Assembly: GCA_964354265.1 (NCBI GenBank)
Contig: CAYGYY010000050.1
Span: 1 to 15,238, forward strand
DNA length: 15,238 bases
Origin: Fen731 sp964354265
GTDB taxonomy: Bacteria > Actinomycetota > Humimicrobiia > Humimicrobiales > Humimicrobiaceae
Direction: 5' to 3'
Shown: piece after piece, positions 1 through 5,929 of the stretch
How positions within the stretch are numbered: position 1 is the first letter of the stretch
Layout of the letters: every line of letters begins with the position of its first letter
The notes under the pieces: generated by a model
Seen by the model: only the letters and a program-made list of their open reading frames with translations
The model's database searches: none
What the model was told of the DNA's origin: nothing
Translations under genes and position numbers: made by a program

Positions 1-1
1 A

Positions 2-895
2 AATAAGATATCAGCAGACATAAAAAATGAGATAAAACATGAAGCCGGGGAACTATTAAAGACAAAAATGTTAAGGCCCGGGCTTGCCGTAATACTTGTA
101 GGTGAAAATCCTGCATCAAAAGTATATGTAGCAAACAAGCAGAAAGGTTGTGAAGAAGTGGGTTTTGCCTCTGAATCAATCAAGATGTCTGATACGGTCT
201 CAACGCAGGACGTGCTTGCTGAAATAGATAAACTCAATAAAAGGGAAGACATCCATGGGATACTTGTACAGCTTCCACTTCCCCCACAGGTTAATAAAAA
301 CCTCATCCTGGAAGCGATCCGGCCGGAAAAGGATGTCGATGGTTTCCATCCCGTAAACATGGGCAGGCTTGTAGCGCAGCAGGAATGTCTTATACCTGCA
401 ACTCCTTCCGGGATAATAGAAATGTTGAAAAGAGAGGGTGTCACGATAAAGGGAGCCAATGCTACTATGGTAGGGCACAGTGAGCTGGTTGGAAAACCGC
501 TGACCCTGCTTCTTTTAAACGAATGGGCAACAGTCACAATATGCCACATTGAAACAAGGGATCTCAAGATGCATACAAAAGATGCAGACATTCTTATAGT
601 TGCAACAGGAGTCCCTTACCTGATCAAAGAAGATATGGTAAAAGAAGGCGCAGTTGTCATTGACGTGGGTATCAACAAGATAGTAAAAGAAAAAGCAAAC
701 CCCACGCTTCTTGAATGGAGAAAGGATGATTTCGAGTCCAAGGGAAGCACGCTCATTGGAGATGTTGACTTTTTAAACATAGAGCCAAAAGCAAGACTAA
801 TAACTCCAGTTCCAGGCGGCGTAGGCCCAATGACAATCGCCATGCTTCTATCCAATACCCTGAAAGCTGCAAAATGGCTTGCAGGTATTAAATAG
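2..895 (+). CDS. folD: FolD, methylene-THF dehydrogenase/cyclohydrolase (5' end missing)
   Basis: Bifunctional cytosolic enzyme of one-carbon metabolism. It oxidises 5,10-methylene-THF with NAD(P) to methenyl-THF and hydrolyses that to 10-formyl-THF. The frame is open from base 2 and its first visible residues (NKISADIKNEIKHEAG) match the N-terminal helix of FolD. The ATG at 68 is therefore internal; by comparison with E. coli FolD about ten residues lie left of the window. Seen motifs: YVANK with the catalytic lysine (about nt 125-139), GILVQLPLP, DVDGFHP, PATPSGI (usually PCTPxGI), the dinucleotide-binding stretch VGHSELVGKP, GDVDF, and the C-terminal PVPGGVGPMT. The arginine common after VG in the VGRS motif is histidine here, which may bear on NAD versus NADP use. 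Two microcompartment vertex genes follow after 62 nt on the same strand. The assignment is secure; the missing start is a window effect. Confidence 0.96.
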   Translation, partial: NKISADIKNEIKHEAGELLKTKMLRPGLAVILVGENPASKVYVANKQKGCEEVGFASESIKMSDTVSTQDVLAEIDKLNKREDIHGILVQLPLPPQVNKNLILEAIRPEKDVDGFHPVNMGRLVAQQECLIPATPSGIIEMLKREGVTIKGANATMVGHSELVGKPLTLLLLNEWATVTICHIETRDLKMHTKDADILIVATGVPYLIKEDMVKEGAVVIDVGINKIVKEKANPTLLEWRKDDFESKGSTLIGDVDFLNIEPKARLITPVPGGVGPMTIAMLLSNTLKAAKWLAGIK

Positions 896-917
896 AGTAG
901 AAGTACAATATATGGAG

Positions 918-933
918 CTCTCTTTTAAGAGAG
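918..933. promoter_or_regulatory. 7-2-7 inverted repeat upstream of the BMC vertex genes
   Basis: CTCTCTT (918-924) and AAGAGAG (927-933) are exact reverse complements around a TT centre. The repeat overlaps the position expected for a -35 element of the -10 hexamer at 946-951. It could be an operator or an RNA hairpin. No U-run follows it, so it does not look like a folD terminator. Its role is inferred. Confidence 0.35.
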
Positions 934-945
934 TTACATTACTAG

Positions 946-951
946 TATAAT
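946..951 (+). promoter_or_regulatory. Candidate -10 box of the BMC vertex pair
   Basis: A perfect TATAAT ends 6 nt before the ATG at 958, so transcription would begin at or next to the start codon. The -35 position (923-928, TTTTAA) is poor. If real, it separates vertex-gene expression from folD and gives a leaderless message. Confidence 0.4.
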
Positions 952-957
952 ACGGGT

Positions 958-1239
958 ATGTATTACGCAAAAGTAATAGGAAATGTTGTCTCAACAATAA
1001 AGTATAAGGGCCTGGTTGGAAAAAAACTCCAGATAATTCAGCCTGTCAATTTGAGCACAGGAAAAAATATAGGCAGGCCTGTCGTCGCTGTTGATACAAC
1101 TGATGCAGGAATCGGGGATTTTGTAGGCTATGAAGATGGCATGGAGGCGACATGGCCATTTGATAGCAATGATGTACCTTCAGACGCTACGATTGTTTCT
1201 ATTATTGAGAATGTAAATGTTCATAAATTTGAAAAATAA
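958..1239 (+). CDS. BMC vertex protein, EutN/CcmL family (BMC-P), divergent copy
   Basis: A 93-residue pentamer-forming shell protein of the family that caps the vertices of bacterial microcompartments. The N-terminal strand pattern (YYAKVIGNVVST, then LVGKKLQIIQPV) and VVAVDTTDAGIGDFV are typical of the EutN/CcmL fold, and the length is normal. The conserved GSSAR loop of the family, intact in the neighbour, is replaced at residues 61-65 by GMEAT and followed by a Trp/Pro/Asp-rich stretch, so the copy is divergent at the pore-side loop. There is no clear Shine-Dalgarno: GGGT directly abuts the ATG, and a TATAAT ends 6 nt upstream. The second vertex gene follows after 19 nt, so the two are probably co-transcribed. 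No BMC-H hexamer gene is in the window. The family call is firm; the cargo is unknown. Confidence 0.9.
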   Translation: MYYAKVIGNVVSTIKYKGLVGKKLQIIQPVNLSTGKNIGRPVVAVDTTDAGIGDFVGYEDGMEATWPFDSNDVPSDATIVSIIENVNVHKFEK

Positions 1240-1258
1240 CCAGCGGGAGTATTAATAA

Positions 1259-1528
1259 ATGATATTAGGCCAGGTAATCGGTTCTATAGTCTCTACCCAG
1301 AAAGAAAAAAACCTTATTGGCAAAAAACTGCTTATAGTGCGGTCGATAGACCTTGACGGCAATATGCTTGACAGCTTCCTGGTAGCAGTAGATGTTGTAG
1401 GTGTGGGCGTAGGTGAGAAAGTCCTTGTTGTAGGCGGAAGTTCTGCGAGGCAGACAGATGAGACAAGAGATAGGGCTATAGACTCTGTAATTGTTGCAAA
1501 AGTCGATAGCTATTCATTTGAAAGGTAG
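1259..1528 (+). CDS. BMC vertex protein, EutN/CcmL family (BMC-P), canonical copy
   Basis: An 89-residue microcompartment vertex (pentamer) protein. MILGQVIGSIVST, LIGKKLLIVRSIDL, LVAVDVVGVGVGEKVLVV and the GSSAR loop at residues 60-64 are the standard landmarks of the EutN/CcmL family. The start is supported by GGGAG at about 1245-1249, 9 nt before the ATG. It is a paralogue of the gene just upstream, sharing VIGxxVST and GKKL, but keeps the canonical loop the first one has lost. Two different vertex proteins in tandem are common in BMC loci and suggest mixed or alternative vertices. It is the last plus-strand gene before a convergent hydrolase. No strong terminator is visible in the 86-nt gap. 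Confidence 0.93.
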   Translation: MILGQVIGSIVSTQKEKNLIGKKLLIVRSIDLDGNMLDSFLVAVDVVGVGVGEKVLVVGGSSARQTDETRDRAIDSVIVAKVDSYSFER

Positions 1529-1614
1529 TCGCTTCCTTTAGAACCTTAAATGTGTTTTTATGGAAACCTTGTCCCCTGAAAATCCAGCAGGATATTCCGG
1601 AATAGTGAAATATA

Positions 1615-2727
1615 TTACTTATCAATAAAATCAAAGATCTTTTTAAGTACAGTATTATTTCTTAATATACCCGAACTGTGAAGGCCCGTAAGCCATATTA
1701 TTTGTGGCATGCCCAGCTCTTCCCAAAGCAGCTCAGTAGATTTCCGGCAGAAAAGGAAGTCATGTTTTGAATTTATCATGAGTACTTTTTCAGGATTTAT
1801 CCTATGGGCAAAAGTCAGCGGATCAGATAAGAACCATGTTTTTTGGTGATATGCTGAAAGCTCAGGATATGATGAAAGCCCGGTATCGATTTGTGAAGGT
1901 TTGATTCTTTTATATTCTTTAAGAAAAGCGGGATGCACAGAATAGAATTCTTGTGCAGTTTTCCTTTTTATCTTTTCTTTATCAATAAATGTCCCCCTTA
2001 GTATTATCCTTATCGCGCTGTTCCAGTAGATCTCATCCCAGTTCCCGCCACACTGTATCAGTATGATTTTCTCCAGAAGAGGCTCCCATGCTGCTGCAAT
2101 CGTTGCAATCATTCCACCGAGGCTCAGGCCGCAGACAAAAAACCTGACTGCAGGTAAAAAAGTGCCGCCTTTTTTTATTGATTCTGCTTTTGAGGAGGAG
2201 TTTGAACCCTGGCTGCTTTTAACTAACTTTTCAATAACAGCAATAGCTTTCTCAATATCCTGGACGGACTGGTCAAAGAATTCAAGTGTCTGTATATCCT
2301 TATTTTTTATAAGACGCTGGCCACTTTTTTCTGCTGCCGGAGTCCTGTTGAGGTGGAAGGGCAGGTGCAGGAAGAGTACCGCATATTTATTTTGGACGGC
2401 TTCTTTAATAAAGTAATAGTAATTTTGCAGATTTTCTATCTTACTGGTAAACCCGTGGATTAATATAACGACCTTCAGGTCACCTGTCAAACCTGAGAAC
2501 TGCTGAAGCATACCTTCATTTTTTTCCTGAATAAAATATGTTTTATCAGGCAGGTAAAACTCCGTATAAACCCTGTCGTTTTCCTTTACTCCTGTTTTTA
2601 TTGCAGACTCATACTCGATTATATATTTAGAATATTTCTCCTTAGAAGGCTTCCTGTCAGGTATGCTTTTTCTTGGCGCAGTGATACTGAAAGTTAAGTC
2701 TTCTTCCTTTAAATATTTATACAGCAT
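1615..2727 (-). CDS. Alpha/beta hydrolase superfamily protein
   Basis: A 370-residue hydrolase, probably cytosolic since no signal peptide is seen; substrate unknown. The fold begins at about residue 85 with VVILIHGF (oxyanion HGF at 91-93). The nucleophile elbow is GLSLGG with Ser202. The acid is likely Asp323 in MINSKHDF, and the catalytic His350 lies in LTGLHSSG, so the triad is complete and correctly ordered. Residues 1-84 are a charged N-terminal extension. Residues 168-190 form a low-complexity Ser/Lys-rich linker (KSSQGSNSSSKAESIKKGG) inserted before the nucleophile strand, which is unusual. The ATG at 2727 is preceded by TTGAAG-17 nt-TAAATT ending 6 nt upstream; an AAAGG lies about 12 nt upstream, which is distant for a Shine-Dalgarno. 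The gene converges on the BMC pair and no partner gene reveals a pathway. It could be an esterase, lipase or peptidase-like hydrolase. Confidence 0.85.
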   Translation of the reverse strand: MLYKYLKEEDLTFSITAPRKSIPDRKPSKEKYSKYIIEYESAIKTGVKENDRVYTEFYLPDKTYFIQEKNEGMLQQFSGLTGDLKVVILIHGFTSKIENLQNYYYFIKEAVQNKYAVLFLHLPFHLNRTPAAEKSGQRLIKNKDIQTLEFFDQSVQDIEKAIAVIEKLVKSSQGSNSSSKAESIKKGGTFLPAVRFFVCGLSLGGMIATIAAAWEPLLEKIILIQCGGNWDEIYWNSAIRIILRGTFIDKEKIKRKTAQEFYSVHPAFLKEYKRIKPSQIDTGLSSYPELSAYHQKTWFLSDPLTFAHRINPEKVLMINSKHDFLFCRKSTELLWEELGMPQIIWLTGLHSSGILRNNTVLKKIFDFIDK

Positions 2728-2733
2728 GATTTT

Positions 2734-2762
2734 AATTTACCTTTTATATCCCCCGACTTCAA
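2734..2762 (-). promoter_or_regulatory. Candidate promoter of the alpha/beta hydrolase gene
   Basis: On the minus strand, TTGAAG (2762-2757) and TAAATT (2739-2734) are separated by 17 nt. The -10 element ends 6 nt before the ATG, so the predicted mRNA start coincides with the start codon. The hexamers match the consensus only partly. Confidence 0.35.
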
Positions 2763-2831
2763 TAATTTTTTCAGAAAAATTTCAGTATATTTGTGTACTT
2801 TTTTGGACATAATTAATAATTATTAAATATA

Positions 2832-2859
2832 TTGACAAATTTATAATAATTATTATAAT
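2832..2859 (+). promoter_or_regulatory. Consensus sigma-70-type promoter
   Basis: Perfect TTGACA (2832-2837) and TATAAT (2854-2859) with a 16-nt spacer, inside an almost pure A/T stretch (about 2811-2910). This is the best promoter match in the window. The transcript would start near 2866 and run through a leader of about 210 nt to the small membrane protein gene at 3079. Confidence 0.7.
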
Positions 2860-2910
2860 ATTTATATATATAATATAATAAATAAAACAATATAATAAAT
2901 TGTAAATATT

Positions 2911-3027
2911 TTAGAGGCTTTGAAGCTTTTCTTGTATCTGGACGCTTGAGGAAAGTGGAGCCAGTAGCGTAACCGGCTAAATTATTTGATTGTACTAATC
3001 TCTTGTAAGCATATCTTATTATGCTTA
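2911..3027 (+). other. Possible structured 5' leader (unidentified)
   Basis: Between the promoter at 2832-2859 and the ATG at 3079 the base composition becomes less AT-rich and pairings appear. ACGCT (2942-2946) pairs with AGCGT (2966-2970). TAAGCATA (3006-3013) pairs perfectly with TATGCTTA (3020-3027) around a 6-nt loop, extendable by two pairs. CCGGC (2973-2977) could pair with GCCGG (about 3055-3060). No U-run follows. I could not match it to a known riboswitch consensus, so it is only a possible regulatory leader. Confidence 0.3.
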
Positions 3028-3078
3028 TATGGTTTATTGATTTACGGATTTGAATGCCGGTATGAGGCTAAAATTACA

Positions 3079-3366
3079 ATGAAAAGCATAAAAACAGCTT
3101 ATAAGTCATGTTGTGTATATTTGATTGTTTTATTGTCAGTTGGGATTTTTTTTGCTGTGCCTTCTGTTATCTTTGGAGCTAGCCCGGAATACTCCGGTTG
3201 TGGATTATTCTATAAAAACCATTCAGAGGACATCAGGATATTCGGTGAAATAAAAAGCAGTGGAGTTGGCCCCAACTTCCTGCCGGTTATAATAACCTCG
3301 ATAATAGTGCTGGGAATACTGGTTTTTGCGATGTGGCAGACTTTTAAAAGCAAACGCCTGCAGTGA
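3079..3366 (+). CDS. Small membrane protein, signal peptide plus C-terminal TM, unknown function
   Basis: A 95-residue protein I do not recognise. Residues 1-34 look like a signal peptide or signal anchor (basic start MKSIKTAYK, hydrophobic core 12-32, possible cleavage after FGA before SPEY). Residues 35-67 form a short polar segment with one Cys, predicted outside. Residues 68-86 are a transmembrane helix, followed by the cationic tail KSKRLQ. If the first segment is cleaved, the product would be a single-pass protein with a tiny external domain. The ATG at 3079 was chosen over an upstream in-frame TTG at 2986: GAGG lies about 11 nt upstream and the protein then starts as an ordinary signal peptide. 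The TTG extension has unconvincing composition and overlaps hairpins of the leader. It lies in a cluster of small membrane proteins. Confidence 0.6.
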   Translation: MKSIKTAYKSCCVYLIVLLSVGIFFAVPSVIFGASPEYSGCGLFYKNHSEDIRIFGEIKSSGVGPNFLPVIITSIIVLGILVFAMWQTFKSKRLQ

Positions 3367-3513
3367 TAACATCTTATTTTTAGAGAAAAACTCAATTTAT
3401 TTCATGCCTTTTGCTATACAATAGAAAATATTATTTAGCCTGGTAAATCTGTTATATCGGTTAATAAGTATTTTCACTCCCTTTTTTATTAAAATTAAGA
3501 TTTTGGAGCATTT

Positions 3514-3888
3514 ATGGAAAACGATTATTACTATATTATCTTAATGGTTTTTTCGTCATTGTTGTATTTAGGTCTTGCAGCATTTTATATAATTTGTTAC
3601 TGGAAAATTTTTATAAAAGCCGGCAAACCCGGTTGGGCAGCAATTGTGCCTGTTTATAATATTATCGTTGCGTTGGAGATTGTAAGCCTGCCATGGTGGT
3701 TTATCTTCTTAATGATCTTTGTTCCTGTTGCTAACATAGTAATTGGCATAATATTATTGTTTCAGTTGGCCAAAGCTTTTGGGAAAAGCGTGGCATTTGG
3801 TTTTGGATTGCTTTTTCTTGGATTTGTATTTATCCCAATACTGGCATTTGGAAGTGCAACATATGCCAAGCCGGAAAGCTCAGTATGA
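3514..3888 (+). CDS. DUF5684-like small integral membrane protein
   Basis: A 124-residue membrane protein of unknown function. It has about four hydrophobic segments (roughly 8-30, 41-56, 60-83 and 93-113). The segment AGKPGWAAIVPVYN (residues 36-49), followed by LPWWFIFLMIFVPVANIVI and LAKAFGKSVAFGFGLLFL, is the hallmark arrangement of the DUF5684-type proteins often found near signal-peptidase-like or zinc-ribbon membrane proteins. The ATG at 3514 has GGAG 5 nt upstream. It ends before a strong bidirectional terminator at 3927-3956. Its neighbours are other small membrane proteins, including two DUF4190-like genes; the same kind of envelope-associated role is inferred for the cluster. The family call rests on remembered sequence pattern. 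Confidence 0.75.
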   Translation: MENDYYYIILMVFSSLLYLGLAAFYIICYWKIFIKAGKPGWAAIVPVYNIIVALEIVSLPWWFIFLMIFVPVANIVIGIILLFQLAKAFGKSVAFGFGLLFLGFVFIPILAFGSATYAKPESSV

Positions 3889-3926
3889 GCCCTTTTGGCA
3901 GTTTAATGATATTTTTATATTTAAAA

Positions 3927-3956
3927 AAAAGACAACCGAAAAGCCGGGTGTCTTTT
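3927..3956. terminator. Bidirectional intrinsic terminator
   Basis: AAAAGACAACC (3927-3937) pairs with GGGTGTCTTTT (3946-3956) with one mismatch around an 8-nt loop. A-rich and T-rich arms flank the GC core, so it can work both for the plus-strand DUF5684-like gene and for the minus-strand DUF4190 remnant. Confidence 0.75.
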
Positions 3957-4024
3957 AAAAATCATTTATTCATTATTGCCAAATAAATTGCCATAATATA
4001 CAAATGATTATAATTGCAAATAAA

Positions 4025-4306
4025 TTAATACATTAAACCGCCCATTGCAAATGCACGCCATAGCATACCCCGGGTAAGCGACCAGAAAAGCAACAAGAAA
4101 ATAATGGGCATGGTCACTGTTAAAACAATACCTGTAATATCCATACCCTTGCCTGCAGGGCTCGATTCTTTTTAACCGATTTTCACAAGGTCGATAATCC
4201 CGCAAATTATTGCTGCCAATTAGCATCCCGGAATAAACGCCAGGATTCCAGTGATCAGGGAAGAGAAAGCAAGACCGCTCGCTTTGCTTTTTACTTCGCC
4301 ATTCAT
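4025..4306 (-). pseudogene. Decayed DUF4190-like membrane protein gene (two in-frame stops)
   Basis: Reading the minus strand from the ATG at 4306 gives MNGEVKSKASGLAFSSLITG, then ILAFIPGC, then TAA (4222-4220). The same frame continues with LAAIICGIIDLVKIG, a second TAA (4174-4172), and then GKGMDITGIVL and hydrophobic sequence to a final TAA at 4027-4025. Across both stops the frame aligns with the intact plus-strand gene at 4574-4864: CAFIP/LAFIP, LAAIIMGIIDLVKI/LAAIICGIIDLVKI, and FDIIGIVLG/MDITGIVLT. The length, 93 codons, nearly equals the paralogue's 96. AAAAGG lies about 8 nt upstream of the ATG, so the start signal survives. About five residues (the GWGVG region) are deleted near the first stop. 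It is best read as a recently inactivated paralogue in inverted orientation. A sequencing error is less likely because two stops and a deletion would be required. Confidence 0.82.
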
Positions 4307-4508
4307 GTATTTCGCCTTTTTATTTAATTTACATTTTTTTTAGTTTAATATATGAGTAAAAGATATTAAAGTTAATTTCTTATTAAACTTTCAATGTACC
4401 AAGAGTTCCGGGTGTAAACCATCTTTTAAAGAGCCAACTTGAAATAATATCAAAAAGCTTTATAAGCCCTGGATGCTTCATAAAAACAAAATATTTCTAT
4501 TTATTTTA

Positions 4509-4537
4509 TTGTTTAAATACTTGCAAATAAATATAAT
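4509..4537 (+). promoter_or_regulatory. Promoter of the intact DUF4190-like gene
   Basis: TTGTTT (4509-4514) and a perfect TATAAT (4532-4537) are separated by 17 nt. The start would be near 4544, giving a leader of about 30 nt that contains the strong GGAAGGAG ribosome binding site before the ATG at 4574. Confidence 0.6.
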
Positions 4538-4573
4538 ATAATATCAATTATTATATATAAAGGAAGGAGTCCC

Positions 4574-4864
4574 ATGCAGGATGCAGTTGAAGCAAAAAGC
4601 AGTGCACCAAGTGGATTGGCAAAAGGTTCTCTTATTTGCGGCATTTGCGCGTTTATACCTTTTGCGGGATGGGGGGTTGGCCTGGCAGCTATCATAATGG
4701 GTATCATTGACCTGGTAAAGATAAAGAATGGTGAGGCAGGTGTAAACGGTAAAAAATTCGATATTATAGGTATAGTGCTTGGGGCAGTCGCTCCATGGTT
4801 ATTTTCAATGATAATAATAATTTCTGTATGGGGCGCAGCAGCAGCAGCATTGTCAAGCTATTGA
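4574..4864 (+). CDS. DUF4190-like small membrane protein
   Basis: A 96-residue protein with a short polar N-terminus (MQDAVEAKSSAPS) and two hydrophobic segments: roughly 15-48, containing GSLICGICAFIPFAGWGVG and IIMGIIDLVKI, and 63-92. The pattern of a small-residue-rich helix, then IDLxKI, then a polar turn (KNGEAGVNGKKFD), then GIVLG plus a helix is that of DUF4190 proteins. They are usually bacterial, of unknown function and often fused to zinc ribbons; none is present here. The ribosome binding site GGAAGGAG lies 4 nt before the ATG. A 10-bp perfect-stem terminator follows. A decayed paralogue lies just upstream on the opposite strand. No function can be assigned beyond membrane location. 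Confidence 0.8.
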   Translation: MQDAVEAKSSAPSGLAKGSLICGICAFIPFAGWGVGLAAIIMGIIDLVKIKNGEAGVNGKKFDIIGIVLGAVAPWLFSMIIIISVWGAAAAALSSY

Positions 4865-4885
4865 TGCTTATATGAAATTTTAAGT

Positions 4886-4930
4886 AAAAAGTGGCGGTAT
4901 AATTTTATTGTTATCTGCCACTTTTTATTA
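4886..4930 (+). terminator. Intrinsic terminator after the DUF4190-like gene
   Basis: AAAAAGTGGC (4886-4895) is the exact reverse complement of GCCACTTTTT (4917-4926), with a loop of 21 nt that can extend the stem in part. The T-run ends the 3' arm. Confidence 0.8.
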
Positions 4931-5092
4931 TTCCTCTGTATTTCATCCTGCTAAAAGCTATAAATCAGAAGTGCTTACCTTTCCTTTTTTATTCTGCTTC
5001 AACTAAGTAAATGCAATATAAATAATAATTGAAATTATTTTATGTTTAAAATATATTTGTTAGAAAACACCAAAACATTAAAGGAAGGCAAT

Positions 5093-5929
5093 ATGGAAAA
5101 AGGAAAAAAGCAATCACTGGAGGAAATTGCTAAAAACATAAGGATAAATATTATAGAAATGCTTTGCCTGTCAGGCTCAGGACATCCCGGGGGCTCACTT
5201 TCAATGTCTGATATATTTTCATACCTGTATTTCAGCGGGAAGCTAAAGCTTGATGCTTCACAACCTGATATGAAGGATAGGGACAGGATAGTGCTCTCCA
5301 AGGGGCATGCATGTCCTGTATTATATTCAACTTTGGCTGAAAAAGGTTATTTTGGTAAATCACATCTGAAGACACTCAGGAAGTTCGGGAGCATCCTGCA
5401 GGGTCATCCGGATATGAATAAAACTCCAGGCGTGGACATTACTTCAGGTTCTCTGGGCCAGGGGCTCTCCTGTGCTGTCGGTATGGCTCTTGGGGCAAGA
5501 CTTGATGGTTTGGATTGCAGCATTTTTGCAATAGTCGGAGATGGCGAATGTGATGAGGGACAGATATGGGAAGCTGCAATGGCAGCTTCACATTACAAGC
5601 TTGGAAACCTTGTTGCCATACTTGATAAAAACGGTCTCCAGATAGATGGCTATACAAAGGATGTAATGAACAGTGAACCGATGGCTGAAAAATGGAAAGC
5701 TTTAGGCTGGAAAGTCATTGAAATCGATGGGCATGATTTTGACGAGATCGATAATGCGATATCAACTGCATTATCGATTAATGACCGGCCTGTTTGTATA
5801 ATAGCCAATACCGTAAAAGGCAAAGGCGTTTCATATATGGAAGACCAGTGCGAATGGCATGGAAGAGCCCCATCAGATGAGGAGATGGAAAAAGCAGTTT
5901 GCGAATTGTGCGGGGTTGATTCTGATTAA
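5093..5929 (+). CDS. Transketolase, N-terminal (TPP/PP-domain) subunit
   Basis: The half of a split transketolase that binds the pyrophosphate of thiamine diphosphate; cytosolic, non-oxidative pentose phosphate pathway, moving two-carbon ketol units between sugar phosphates. Landmarks numbered from the ATG at 5093: SGHPGG (29-34), LSKGHA (68-73), QGHPDMNKTPGVD, GSLGQGLS (119-126), and the TPP motif GDG (149-151) ending about 30 residues later in DKNG (Asn180). The length is 278 aa, normal for the stand-alone N-half. I prefer 5093 to the upstream in-frame ATG at 5042: AAGGAAGG precedes 5093 with proper spacing and the family N-terminus begins here, while 5042 has no ribosome binding site. The partner half is at 11957-12925, about 6 kb away on the same strand. 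The stop codon overlaps that of potA, which is convergent. Confidence 0.95.
   Translation: MEKGKKQSLEEIAKNIRINIIEMLCLSGSGHPGGSLSMSDIFSYLYFSGKLKLDASQPDMKDRDRIVLSKGHACPVLYSTLAEKGYFGKSHLKTLRKFGSILQGHPDMNKTPGVDITSGSLGQGLSCAVGMALGARLDGLDCSIFAIVGDGECDEGQIWEAAMAASHYKLGNLVAILDKNGLQIDGYTKDVMNSEPMAEKWKALGWKVIEIDGHDFDEIDNAISTALSINDRPVCIIANTVKGKGVSYMEDQCEWHGRAPSDEEMEKAVCELCGVDSD

Noticed and set aside
68..895. ATG at 68 as the folD start
   Set aside because: The frame is open to base 2 and the residues before 68 match the FolD N-terminal helix; the true start is left of the window.
1577..1602. Terminator between the BMC pair and the hydrolase
   Set aside because: Only 4-5 bp palindromes (ATCC/GGAT, ATTCCGGAAT) without a T-run; too weak to call.
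2063..2416. Plus-strand frame opposite the hydrolase
   Set aside because: Antisense shadow of a convincing gene with a full catalytic triad; no ribosome binding site or family features.
2811..2910. A/T tract as a replication origin
   Set aside because: No DnaA boxes, iterons or replication gene nearby; a promoter explains it better.
2986..3078. TTG-initiated N-terminal extension of the small membrane protein
   Set aside because: No ribosome binding site, implausible composition and overlap with a strong hairpin; ATG 3079 gives a normal signal peptide.
4008..4226. 72-codon minus-strand frame in another register
   Set aside because: It is out of frame with the DUF4190 homology, which follows the register of the ATG at 4306 through two stops.
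5042..5092. Upstream ATG for the transketolase N-half
   Set aside because: No ribosome binding site, and the added 17 residues are not part of the family; ATG 5093 has AAGGAAGG in place.
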